A stretch of DNA of 12,718 nt from Cellvibrionaceae bacterium (GCA_025800435.1 JAOXRV010000012.1:1-12718), one strand, 5' to 3'. Positions 1 through 6,558 are shown, counted from the first letter of the stretch. Notes: generated by a model not told the origin, from the sequence alone. Translations and numbers: made by a program.

Positions 1-671
1 AAAATCTCGCCAATGGTGGCGGCCGGGCCATTGGTCATCATCACTATGCGGTCAGACAGCAACACTGCCTCATCGACATCGTGGGTAATCATAATCACGG
101 TATTATTGAGCTCGTCCTGAATCTCCATCAGCGAGTCCTGCATATGGGCGCGGGTGAGTGCGTCCAGTGCGCCAAAGGGCTCATCCATCAATAACACCTG
201 AGGCTGCATCGACAGGGCCCGGGCAATACCCACCCGTTGTTTCATGCCGCCGGATATTTCATCCGGGCGTTTGTGCATGGCGTGGTCCATATGCACCAGG
301 CGCAGATTGTGTTCAATCCACTGGTGCATTTCCGCCTTGCTCATACTGTCGGCAAATACCTGCTTGACCGCCAGTTCGACGTTTTCATAGGCGCTGAGCC
401 AAGGCAGCAGCGAGTGGTTTTGAAACACTACCGCGCGCTCTGGCCCCGGCGAGTTGACCTCTTTGTTGTCGAGAATAACCCCACCCATAGTGGCCTGATA
501 GAGGCCGGCCACTACATTGAGCACCGTCGACTTGCCACAGCCCGAGTGGCCGATAAGGGAGATAAACTCCCCTTTTTGAACTTGCAGATCCACCCCTTTG
601 AGCGCGGTAAAATCACCCTTGGGGGTTGGAAACACCATATCGATGTTACTGATGTCTAAAAAGGCTTGCAT
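1..671 (-). CDS. nrtD: Nitrate/nitrite ABC transporter ATP-binding protein (partial, C-terminus off window)
   Basis: This is the ATPase subunit that powers nitrate import through the NrtB permease at the cytoplasmic face of the inner membrane. I translated about 223 codons from the ATG at 671-669. They show a Walker A GHSGCGKST (residues 41-49), Q-loop Q84, ABC signature SGGMKQ (140-145), Walker B VLLMDEP (159-165) and the H-loop ITHD (H197). The text around these motifs, such as VFQNHSLLPWLS, is typical of the NrtD/SsuB/TauB nitrate-sulfonate-taurine ATPases; the neighbours make nitrate the likely substrate. The start codon overlaps the nrtB stop by one base (TAATG), indicating translational coupling. 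The gene is cut by the window edge about 40-60 residues before its expected end. Cyanate or a sulfonate is a less likely substrate. Confidence 0.93.
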   Translation of the reverse strand, partial: MQAFLDISNIDMVFPTPKGDFTALKGVDLQVQKGEFISLIGHSGCGKSTVLNVVAGLYQATMGGVILDNKEVNSPGPERAVVFQNHSLLPWLSAYENVELAVKQVFADSMSKAEMHQWIEHNLRLVHMDHAMHKRPDEISGGMKQRVGIARALSMQPQVLLMDEPFGALDALTRAHMQDSLMEIQDELNNTVIMITHDVDEAVLLSDRIVMMTNGPAATIGEI

Positions 672-1669
672 TAGCGTAGCTCCTTGGTTTTGTCCCAGGA
701 CATAAAGCGCTGCAACTGCAACATGCCGCGGTCCAGCAGAAAGCCAATCAATCCGATCACCAATACGGCAGTCATGATCCGGCTCAGCGATTGGGAGCTG
801 CCGTTTTGAAATTCATCCCACACAAATTTTCCAAGGCCGGGGTTTTGGGCCAGCATTTCTGCGGCAATCAATACCATCCAGGCGATCCCCAGGGATAGGC
901 GCATGCCGGTAAAAATAGCGGGAATCGACGCCGGCAAGACGATTTTGCGCACATGCTGCAAAGGCGGCAGGCGCAGCACTTTACTGACATTAAGCCAATC
1001 GGGGTTGAGCGAAGCCACCCCCACCGAGGTGTTGATAACCATCGGCCAGAGGCAACACAGGGTTACCGTCACCAGCGAGTTAATAAACGATTTGGCGAAC
1101 ATCGGGTCAGGGCTTACATAGACTGCGCTGACCACCATGGTAACCAGCGGCAACCAAGCCAGCGGTGAGACCGGCTTAAACAGCTGAATCACCGGGTTGA
1201 TGGCCGCATTAAGGCTTTTGCTTAGGCCGATGGCAATGCCCAGTGGTATCGCAATAATTGCGGCCAACACAAAGCCACTCATTACCGTTAACAGGCTGGT
1301 GACAATTTGGTCTAAGAAGGTTTCCTTGCCAGTATAGGCGCGAATTTTTGGTTGATAAGCTGGGTCTTGGGCCATACGCTTTTGATTGCGCTGGGCCTGG
1401 CGCTGGTAAAAAGCCGCTTCTTTATCCCGCTCTGCGCGGTGCTCGCGGTACAGGTTTTGTACCTGCTCGGCGACCGCAGCAGGGCCGGGAAACTTACCCA
1501 GCGAGGTGTCGATACTGTTGGCAGCCAGGGACCACACAATTAAAAACCCCAGCATCCCAATAGAGGGTAAAAGCAGGCTTTTAAGCAGGGCCTGCAATGC
1601 AGGCCCCAGCGTTTGCAGCGACAGCTTATCTGGGCCGCCAATACGGAAGTTGGGGATGATTCCGCTCAT
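671..1669 (-). CDS. nrtB: Nitrate ABC transporter permease NrtB
   Basis: This 332-aa inner-membrane permease belongs to the BPD_transp_1 fold and carries nitrate from NrtA across the membrane. There is one hydrophobic segment near residues 33-50, then a highly charged, probably coiled stretch (about 71-115, rich in R, E, K and Q), then the multi-span core. An EAA-type loop that contacts the ATPase lies around 230-262 (VLRLPPLQHVRKIVLPASIP). Charged insertions after the first span occur in other proteobacterial NrtB proteins. A GGAG sequence about 10 bases before the ATG at 1669 supports this start. The gene lies 54 bp after nrtA and overlaps nrtD by one base, so the three form one transcription unit. 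Confidence 0.92.
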   Translation of the reverse strand: MSGIIPNFRIGGPDKLSLQTLGPALQALLKSLLLPSIGMLGFLIVWSLAANSIDTSLGKFPGPAAVAEQVQNLYREHRAERDKEAAFYQRQAQRNQKRMAQDPAYQPKIRAYTGKETFLDQIVTSLLTVMSGFVLAAIIAIPLGIAIGLSKSLNAAINPVIQLFKPVSPLAWLPLVTMVVSAVYVSPDPMFAKSFINSLVTVTLCCLWPMVINTSVGVASLNPDWLNVSKVLRLPPLQHVRKIVLPASIPAIFTGMRLSLGIAWMVLIAAEMLAQNPGLGKFVWDEFQNGSSQSLSRIMTAVLVIGLIGFLLDRGMLQLQRFMSWDKTKELR

Positions 1670-1723
1670 TTCAGTATCACTCCAGGTTATCAGCTAAAGC
1701 GTTTAGTTATTTTTTATAAGGGT

Positions 1724-3103
1724 TTACAACTTATCGCCCTGTTTTAGGCCAATGCTAAATTTATTGATATAAGCATTGGGCGCGGTGCCGTCGTAAACAA
1801 TATTGTCGATAAAATGGGTCTGGGGCGGACGATAGCCCTGCTCGCTGGCAAACTCGGGAAAGTCTTTAGCTTTTACCAAACCCTCTGCTATCAGCGACTC
1901 GGCTGCCTTGCGGTAGATGTCCGGACGGTAGACTTTAGCGGCCACCTCTTTGTACCAGCTGTCGGGCTTGTCTTCGCTGATCTGACCCCAGCGACGCATC
2001 TGGGTCAGGTACCAAATCGCATCTGAATAGTAGGGGTAGGTAGCGTTGTAGCGGAAGAACACATTAAAGTCGGGCACCGAGCGCTTATCGCCTTTTTCAT
2101 ACTCGAAGGTGCCGGTCATGCTATTAGCAATTACGTTGTAATCGGCGCCCACGTAGTTTGACTGGGATAAAATCTTGACCGCCTCTGGGCGATTGGCATT
2201 ATTATTTTCGTCCAGCCACTGGGCCGCACGAATCAAGGCGCGGGTTAGGCGAATGGTGGTATTGGGGTATTTTTTGGCAAATTCTTCGGTTATTCCAAAT
2301 ACCTTCTCCGGGTTGTTCTTCCAGATTTCGTAGTCGGTAATGACGGGGACGCCGATGCCCTTGAACACGGCTTGTTGGTTCCAAGGCTCGCCGACGCAAT
2401 AGCCGTAAATGGTCCCGGCCTCCAGGGTGGCGGGCATTTGCGGCGGCGGCGTTACCGACAACAGCGCTTGGGCATCAATCTGGCCCGATGAATCACCTTT
2501 GTGGGGCGCGTAGTAACCCGGGTGGATGCCACCGGCGGCTAGCCAATAACGCAGCTCGTAATTGTGCGTGGAAACCGGAAACACCATACCCATATTAAAG
2601 GGTTTGCCCTGCTCTATGTATTTATCCACCACCGGCTTGAGGGCGTCCGCTTTAATCGGATGCTGGGGCTTACCATCGGCCATTTTGGGGATATTGGGTT
2701 TCATCTGCGCCCAGATATCGTTCGACACGGTAATTCCATTGCCGTTTAAGTCCATTGAAAAAGGCGTGATGATATTGGCTTTGGTACCGTAGCCAATGGT
2801 CGCTGCAATTGGCTGGCCGGCTAGCATATGGGCGCCGTCCAGACGGCCGTCAATCACCCCGTCGAGCAACACCTTCCAGTTGGCCTGGGCCTCGATGGTG
2901 ACGTACAGGCCCTCGTCTTCAAAATAACCTTTCTCATAAGCGATAGCGATTGGTGCCATATCGGTTAGCTTGATAAAACCAAAGCGCAGTTCTTCTTTTT
3001 CTGGATAACCCAGCTCGGCCGCCTGGACCGAAAAAGCGGCCGCCAGGCTCGCACTCCATAATGCAACTCGCCCTGCGAGGCGATTAAACTTTTTGTAGAG
3101 CAT
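1724..3103 (-). CDS. nrtA: Periplasmic nitrate-binding protein NrtA
   Basis: This is the extracytoplasmic solute-binding component of the nitrate ABC importer. I place the start at the ATG at 3103-3101, preceded by GGGGG at 3111-3115 with 7-base spacing, giving 459 aa. An upstream in-frame ATG near 3181 would require translating through the leader terminator and is rejected. Residues 1-28 form a signal peptide (KK, hydrophobic core, VQA cleavage signal) with no lipobox, so the protein should be soluble in the periplasm. The mature part carries NrtA/NasS family sequences such as FGFIKLTDMAPIAIAYEKGYF, DGAHMLAGQPIAATIGYG and GYCVGEPWNQQAV. It is paralogous to NasS encoded just upstream, which lacks a signal peptide. 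Expression is probably controlled by the sigma-54 promoter and ANTAR leader directly upstream. Confidence 0.93.
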   Translation of the reverse strand: MLYKKFNRLAGRVALWSASLAAAFSVQAAELGYPEKEELRFGFIKLTDMAPIAIAYEKGYFEDEGLYVTIEAQANWKVLLDGVIDGRLDGAHMLAGQPIAATIGYGTKANIITPFSMDLNGNGITVSNDIWAQMKPNIPKMADGKPQHPIKADALKPVVDKYIEQGKPFNMGMVFPVSTHNYELRYWLAAGGIHPGYYAPHKGDSSGQIDAQALLSVTPPPQMPATLEAGTIYGYCVGEPWNQQAVFKGIGVPVITDYEIWKNNPEKVFGITEEFAKKYPNTTIRLTRALIRAAQWLDENNNANRPEAVKILSQSNYVGADYNVIANSMTGTFEYEKGDKRSVPDFNVFFRYNATYPYYSDAIWYLTQMRRWGQISEDKPDSWYKEVAAKVYRPDIYRKAAESLIAEGLVKAKDFPEFASEQGYRPPQTHFIDNIVYDGTAPNAYINKFSIGLKQGDKL

Positions 3104-3115
3104 TTTGTTTCCCCC

Positions 3116-3164
3116 AAAAAAAAAGCCCCCAGAGCGCTTGCTGTTAGCAATGCTCTGCGGGCTT
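3116..3164 (-). terminator. Intrinsic terminator in the nrtA leader (attenuator)
   Basis: On the minus strand the arms AAGCCC-G-CAGAGC (3164-3152) and GCTCTG-G-GGGCTT (3135-3123) pair over 12 bp around a single G-G mismatch. An inner TTGCT/AGCAA pairing sits in the loop, and a run of nine T (3124-3116) follows. It sits only a few bases before the nrtA ribosome binding site, so it is an attenuator rather than a gene-end terminator. Its 5' arm contains the 3' side of the upstream hexaloop hairpin P2, so the two structures are mutually exclusive. Confidence 0.85.
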
Positions 3165-3209
3165 CGATGCCGAATAATCAATAAGTGAAAAACACTACAT
3201 CATTGTAGT
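3158..3209 (-). promoter_or_regulatory. ANTAR-type antitermination RNA motif (two ANNGNN hexaloop hairpins) in the nrtA leader
   Basis: Two short hairpins lie in tandem on the minus strand. P1 has stem ACTAC/GTAGT (3209-3205 with 3198-3194) closing the hexaloop AATGAT. P2 has stem GGC/GCC (3171-3169 with 3162-3160), possibly extended by C3172-G3158 around a bulged C, closing the hexaloop ATCGAA. Both loops have A at position 1 and G at position 4, the signature recognised by ANTAR-domain proteins. P2 shares GCC with the 5' arm of the terminator at 3116-3164, so NasT bound to P1 and P2 would hold the antiterminator form. The P2 stem alone is weak, consistent with dependence on a protein. The P1-P2 linker is about 22 nt. 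The cognate regulator NasT is encoded in the same locus. Confidence 0.82.
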
Positions 3210-3265
3210 TGGGTCTAGGTTTTATTCCCTGGCTTGTGCAAACCTTCCCAGACAGTTTTAATATT

Positions 3266-3282
3266 TGCAACAAGGATGCCAA
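3266..3282 (-). promoter_or_regulatory. Sigma-54 promoter of nrtABD
   Basis: The minus-strand sequence TTGGCATCCTTGTTGCA matches the sigma-54 consensus YTGGCAC-N5-TTGCW, with GG and GC exactly spaced for the -24 and -12 elements. The predicted transcription start is about 3255, giving a ~150-nt leader that contains both ANTAR hairpins and the terminator before the nrtA ATG. Sigma-54 control fits nitrogen-limitation regulation through NtrC. Confidence 0.8.
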
Positions 3283-3303
3283 CTCTAAAATTGAGCTTTT
3301 TAC

Positions 3304-3400
3304 CTAGGGTATCTCTGAATAACTCGGTGTCGCTCAGGCCTTGCAGCTGTAGGCTTTAGGGCCCCGCTGAGCATCATCGAGTTATTCAGAGGCACCCTAG
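3304..3400. mobile_element. MITE-like palindromic element flanked by CTAG
   Basis: The ends are inverted repeats: 3308-3326 reads GGTATCTCTGAATAACTCG, and 3378-3396 is its reverse complement with two mismatches. Both ends are bounded by CTAG (3304-3307 and 3397-3400), consistent with a 4-bp target duplication of the YTAR kind made by some IS5-group elements, although CTAG is itself palindromic and could be part of the ends. An internal GCTCAG/CTGAGC pairing extends the hairpin. No transposase is encoded, so the element would be non-autonomous. It separates the NtrC-like site from the sigma-54 promoter of nrtA. Assignment to an IS family is tentative. Confidence 0.72.
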
Positions 3401-3447
3401 TTTTTACTGGTTTTTCCCCACTAATTTTGAATCCGACCGATAATTCT

Positions 3448-3464
3448 TGCACCAGTTTGGCGCT
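3448..3464 (-). promoter_or_regulatory. NtrC-like enhancer site upstream of nrtA
   Basis: The minus-strand sequence AGCGCCAAACTGGTGCA closely follows the NtrC consensus TGCACC-N5-GGTGCA, with two mismatches in the twelve defined positions. It starts just past the nasS stop. Its centre is about 200 bp upstream of the predicted sigma-54 start; taking away the 97-bp inserted element gives roughly 104 bp, an ordinary enhancer distance. Confidence 0.6.
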
Positions 3465-3471
3465 CAACGCT

Positions 3472-4554
3472 CTAGCAGGGTGCATAAATTTCTCGTGCAC
3501 ACCAATAAATATCTTCGCGGAATATCTTCTTTAAATTAGTCTCTTCGGTAAAATCCATGGCTCCATTTTCTGCTCTGGGTATTTGCCCCGCCTCGGCCAT
3601 TTGCGCCAACAAAAACTCACCATAGCCCGGCCTTGGGCTGTAGTGCTCGGCCAAGTCGTGCTGATAAAATTGATTTAGCTCTGGTATATAAAGCGGATCG
3701 CTATCAGCGCTGCGCAGGCAACTCCACAGCAGCGACGGCGCCACCACTTCAAGACGCGCATCTAAATACTCGGGCCGGCAGAGAACGCGAGCGGCCTCTA
3801 AACGATTGGCGCTATTGGCGAGCCACTGGCTGCTATCACACAGAGCGGCAATCAAAGCATAACAACTGTTGGGATAAAGCTGATACCAGCTTTGCAATAA
3901 ACCCAACACCTTATCAGGAAAGTTTGGCCAAATATCGACCGAGCTAAGAACCGTAACCCCCACCTGCTCACGCACCGCCCTGGCGGTCCATGGGCCGCTG
4001 ACGCAAAAGCCGTCAATATCACCCTCGGCCAGGGCGGTTACCATATCCGCCGGCGGCAAAATGGCAATATCCACTTGGCCCGTGTCCAAGCCACAGCGCC
4101 GCAGCCAACTGCGCAATTGGTAGTAGTGACAGCTATAGGGGTGCACCGTGGCAAAACGCAAACGCTTGCCGCTATCGCGCAGGTCTTGCAGTAGCGAGCG
4201 CAAGCCGTTTGGCTCACTCCAATCCTGGCCCAATTGCTGGCGTAAATCTTCCGCCAGGGTAATGGCATTGCCGTTGCGGCTGATCACCATTGGGCTAATC
4301 ATTTGCTGGCCATAACCATCCAGGCCCAAGCTTGCCGCCAGCGGCATGGGGGCGAGCATATGGGCGGCGTCCAATAGGCCCTCGTATAGTTTATCGCGCA
4401 GTGCCGACCAGGAATTTTGTTTGTGCAGCCTTACCGTTAAACCATAACGCTGAAAAAAACCTCGCTCTAGTGCGACCACAAAGGGAGCGCAATCCGTCAG
4501 CGGCATAAAGCCAATATCGAGCTCGGTTTTTTCTAGTTTTTTCGCTGTTTGCAT
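3472..4554 (-). CDS. nasS: Nitrate/nitrite sensor NasS
   Basis: This 360-aa protein is homologous to NrtA but has no signal peptide, so it should stay in the cytosol. In known NasS-NasT systems NasS binds NasT when nitrate is absent and releases it when nitrate binds. Family sequences include FMPLTDCAPFVVALERGFF near the N-terminus, AAHMLAPMPLAASLG and GFCVSGPWTARAV, which align with the corresponding NrtA segments. The ATG at 4554 is preceded by AGGGGA at about 5 bases. It follows nasT by 15 bp in the same direction, and the two are presumably co-transcribed. No terminator is obvious between its stop and the nrtA regulatory region, so readthrough into the nrtA leader is possible. The function is assigned by family and neighbourhood; the short distance to nasT makes it secure. 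Confidence 0.9.
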   Translation of the reverse strand: MQTAKKLEKTELDIGFMPLTDCAPFVVALERGFFQRYGLTVRLHKQNSWSALRDKLYEGLLDAAHMLAPMPLAASLGLDGYGQQMISPMVISRNGNAITLAEDLRQQLGQDWSEPNGLRSLLQDLRDSGKRLRFATVHPYSCHYYQLRSWLRRCGLDTGQVDIAILPPADMVTALAEGDIDGFCVSGPWTARAVREQVGVTVLSSVDIWPNFPDKVLGLLQSWYQLYPNSCYALIAALCDSSQWLANSANRLEAARVLCRPEYLDARLEVVAPSLLWSCLRSADSDPLYIPELNQFYQHDLAEHYSPRPGYGEFLLAQMAEAGQIPRAENGAMDFTEETNLKKIFREDIYWCAREIYAPC

Positions 4555-4569
4555 AGTTCCCCTGCTCTA

Positions 4570-5163
4570 TTAAGAATCCAGTGCAGCTGCCAGTGATAGG
4601 ATATCGCTGGCAACCTCTTCAATTTTTTTACCTTGGTTCATGGCCATTTTGCGCATGCACTGGTAGGCTTCCCGCTCGGATAACTGGCGGCTTTCCATCA
4701 GCCAGGCTTTGGCCTGATCCAGCGCCTTGTGCTTGCCCAGGGCCTGTTTGGCTTGTTGCAACTCGGTTTTCAGTTGCTGATATTCTTCAAATCGCGCCAT
4801 CGCCACATCGATAACTGACTTAACCCGCTCAGCATTCACATCCCCCACCACATAAGCACTAACACCGGACTTAACCAGGGTACTGATGGTGTCGCGGTCG
4901 TACTGCTCCGACAGCATAACGACCGGCTTGGGGTTGAGGCTAGAGATTAAGTTTAAGTTTTCAATAACATCACGACTGGGAGATTCCAGATCCATAATAA
5001 TCAGATCTGGCTGGGCCTTATCCACTTCTTTTAGCAGCGAGACACCGGCACTGGGCAGGTGGCTAACTTGGTATTGGGCCGCATCCAGGGCGGCCAAGAC
5101 GATATCCGCCTTGGCCTTGTCTTGTTCAACAAACAATACCTTGAGCTTGGGGGCTGGGGGCAT
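4570..5163 (-). CDS. nasT: Nitrate-responsive transcription antiterminator NasT (receiver plus ANTAR)
   Basis: This 197-aa RNA-binding regulator prevents termination in nitrate-assimilation leaders. Residues 6-120 form a response-regulator receiver domain with acidic E13 and D15, the candidate phospho-acceptor D58 in IIMDLES, and K98. A helical linker (about 120-148) leads to the ANTAR domain (about 149-193), with the family pattern DQAKAWLMESRQLSEREAY and MRKMAMNQGKKIEEVA. In this family activity is usually set by NasS sequestration, not by phosphorylation. The ATG at 5163 has GAGAAG about 7 bases upstream. The likely RNA target within this window is the double-hexaloop leader of nrtA. A sigma-54-like promoter lies upstream at 5242-5258. 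Confidence 0.93.
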   Translation of the reverse strand: MPPAPKLKVLFVEQDKAKADIVLAALDAAQYQVSHLPSAGVSLLKEVDKAQPDLIIMDLESPSRDVIENLNLISSLNPKPVVMLSEQYDRDTISTLVKSGVSAYVVGDVNAERVKSVIDVAMARFEEYQQLKTELQQAKQALGKHKALDQAKAWLMESRQLSEREAYQCMRKMAMNQGKKIEEVASDILSLAAALDS

Positions 5164-5241
5164 AATTATACTTCTCAGGGTTCACGTTGCAGCGGCGTAC
5201 TAACAAGCACGCCCGTGCAGCAGAGGCTGCCCCAGACAAAA

Positions 5242-5258
5242 AGCAAGATATATACCAA
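5242..5258 (-). promoter_or_regulatory. Putative sigma-54 promoter of nasTS
   Basis: The minus-strand sequence TTGGTATATATCTTGCT keeps the invariant GG and GC with exact -24/-12 spacing and the TTGCT end, though the CAC part of the -24 element is replaced by TAT. The predicted start near 5231 leaves a 5' UTR of about 68 nt before nasT. That UTR contains a GCACG/CGTGC short palindrome (near 5207-5218). No good NtrC consensus site was found upstream. Confidence 0.5.
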
Positions 5259-5346
5259 TCAAGGAGACCTACACCTGTGTGCAAGTCGGAAAGATTTAGA
5301 TGGCAATAAATTTAGCGCCAAACTGTATAACAAGAAAACCGATGAG

Positions 5347-5368
5347 CTTTTGCCCTATTCGGCAAAAG
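5347..5368. repeat. Perfect 8-bp inverted repeat upstream of nasT
   Basis: CTTTTGCC and GGCAAAAG flank a 6-base centre. The repeat lies between the lipoprotein-gene terminator and the putative sigma-54 promoter of nasT, centred about 127 bp upstream of the predicted start. This is a usual distance for an enhancer-binding protein, but the half-site is not the NtrC consensus. No T-run follows on either strand, so it is not an intrinsic terminator. Confidence 0.4.
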
Positions 5369-5374
5369 AACAGT

Positions 5375-5416
5375 AAAAAAAACCGGCTGACTGGGTGGGC
5401 CCAGCAGCCGGTTTTT
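5375..5416 (-). terminator. Intrinsic terminator of the CsgG-like lipoprotein gene
   Basis: The arms AAACCGGCTG and CAGCCGGTTT, with a nested CTGGG/CCCAG stem, form a long hairpin. On the minus strand it ends in eight T (5382-5375), beginning about 20 bp after the stop at 5439. The other end also carries a T-run on the plus strand, so it could act in both directions. It isolates the lipoprotein gene from nasT. Confidence 0.88.
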
Positions 5417-5438
5417 AAGCAAGCATTAAATTTAAGGC

Positions 5439-6245
5439 TTACTCACCAACTTTTAAGCGACCGCCTTTACCCAGGCCACCTTTAACAGTCTGAGCCTTAT
5501 AGTTGCGCAGGGCCTTAACCATCTTGTTGTAAGAGTCGGCGAAAGAGGCCGCAATAATTTTACCCTCAGGGGTATTGGTAAAGCCGCCAGCACCGACACC
5601 GGCACCGCCGAACAGACCGCCAAACAGGCTGAAGTCGTAGTTTTTGGCATCGCCTACAGCAGCCGAGATCTGTACGCCAGAGCGGTTATCTACCAACAGC
5701 AGGGTAGTAGAAGCTTCGTTCTTCTTAAGGCCACCCGCAATAACCGCAGCGGTTGAACCGATCAGGCCACCGAGGAGACCACCAACACCACCCGTACCCT
5801 TTTTAGAAAACTGGATGGAAGGGTTCATGGTGTAGTCCGCAGCAACCATCTGGCCCTTGCCAAAGTTACTGCCACCGCGCATTTCGCCGGACTTCATTAA
5901 TTCGCGCTCGGTATTCATCGCCTCCATGGCACGGCCACGTTCGACGACTACAAAACAACCGGACTGTTGAATCATAGTGCGCAACACTGGAATAGTGCTG
6001 CCCAAAGAAGGATAGCGACTGGCGTACACATTCCACCATGGCAAGGTGCGATCTTCAAACACTGACATGGTACCCAGGGTTTCAGAACAGCTCTCTAGAG
6101 CGGTGTTTTGGCCTTCAGCATTGCTGCCACCGGCAGCGCCGGTTACAGTGTGGCCACCGGAGTTGCCCAAGGTTGGCATGGTGGCATTACAAGCGGTCAG
6201 CGCCAACACTGAGGTGGCCACTGCAATTTTTAGTACTTTCTTCAT
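5439..6245 (-). CDS. CsgG-like outer-membrane lipoprotein
   Basis: This is a 268-aa lipoprotein of the CsgG/HfaB-like family. I choose the ATG at 6245-6243, which gives a compact lipoprotein signal: MKK, a hydrophobic core, and the lipobox LTAC with the lipidated Cys at 19. The following residue is Asn, not Asp, which suggests outer-membrane sorting. Upstream in-frame ATGs at 6266 and 6287 would add a poor N-terminus. The CsgG-like part includes VFEDRTLPWWNVYASRYPSL, VLRTMIQQSGCFVVVERGRA and VAADYTMNPSIQFS. A Gly-rich hydrophobic stretch follows (GGVGGLLGGLIGSTAAVIAGG), then a basic C-terminus. CsgG itself is the curli secretion pore, but no csgA, csgB, csgE or csgF is visible here, so curli export should not be assumed. 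The gene stands alone between terminators. The substrate is unknown. Confidence 0.75.
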   Translation of the reverse strand: MKKVLKIAVATSVLALTACNATMPTLGNSGGHTVTGAAGGSNAEGQNTALESCSETLGTMSVFEDRTLPWWNVYASRYPSLGSTIPVLRTMIQQSGCFVVVERGRAMEAMNTERELMKSGEMRGGSNFGKGQMVAADYTMNPSIQFSKKGTGGVGGLLGGLIGSTAAVIAGGLKKNEASTTLLLVDNRSGVQISAAVGDAKNYDFSLFGGLFGGAGVGAGGFTNTPEGKIIAASFADSYNKMVKALRNYKAQTVKGGLGKGGRLKVGE

Positions 6246-6407
6246 TTTTTTGTATAACCCCTTCATGGATTGTGTAGTCGTTCGCATACTAGTTCAGTAT
6301 TCGCGGAATTACTAGAATACCAAGTTCCAAATAATCACTGTATACCATTAATTAACTAGTTTTAGTGAACTGGTAAAAAGAAACCATAACACTCGATTAC
6401 AGGCCAT
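6246..6407 (-). promoter_or_regulatory. 5' region of the CsgG-like gene; no confident promoter
   Basis: This AT-rich stretch must carry the promoter of the lipoprotein gene, because terminators lie directly upstream. I see no convincing -35/-10 pair. CTAGT occurs three times on the minus strand (about 6359-6355, 6315-6311 and 6292-6288), the last two embedded in short AT-rich surroundings. AAGGGG lies about 13 bases before the chosen ATG, a rather long ribosome-binding spacing. Confidence 0.3.
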
Positions 6408-6466
6408 AAAAAAACCGGCCAAAAGCAGGAATTTTTCCTGTTTAGCGTTATTAAGCGCTTTAGGCC
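6408..6466 (-). terminator. Second terminator-like hairpin downstream of tuf
   Basis: On the minus strand GGCCTAAAGC (6466-6457) pairs with GCTTTTGGCC (6426-6417) with one mismatch. The ~30-nt loop contains its own AGGAA/TTCCT hairpin, and a run of seven T at 6414-6408 follows two bases after the stem. It lies after the first tuf terminator and may be a backup terminator. A small structured RNA is an alternative. Confidence 0.55.
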
Positions 6467-6510
6467 CCGAATAAATCTGATTCTTGCGCCATTCCGGGCA
6501 CAGTAAACAC

Positions 6511-6540
6511 AAAAAAGCCGGCGTAAAAGCCGGCTTTTTT
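6511..6540 (-). terminator. Intrinsic terminator of tuf
   Basis: A perfect hairpin (AAAAAAGCCGGC / GCCGGCTTTTTT, loop GTAAAA) begins about 19 bp past the tuf stop. On the minus strand it ends in six T; the symmetry makes it potentially bidirectional. It separates tuf from anything downstream. Confidence 0.92.
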
Positions 6541-6558
6541 GGTGGTGCGAACTAAGCC

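Noticed and set aside
3104..3181. N-terminal extension of nrtA to an ATG near 3181
   Set aside because: It would be translated through the leader terminator, would bury the signal peptide, and ATG 3103 has a good ribosome binding site.
3300..3500. Small minus-strand ORF between nasS and nrtA
   Set aside because: It runs across the palindromic element and the NtrC-like site, with no ribosome binding site or recognisable protein features.
5268..5284. NtrC site upstream of nasT (TGCACACAGGTGTA)
   Set aside because: The half-sites are too close together for the GCAC-N7-GTGC spacing, and one half is degraded.
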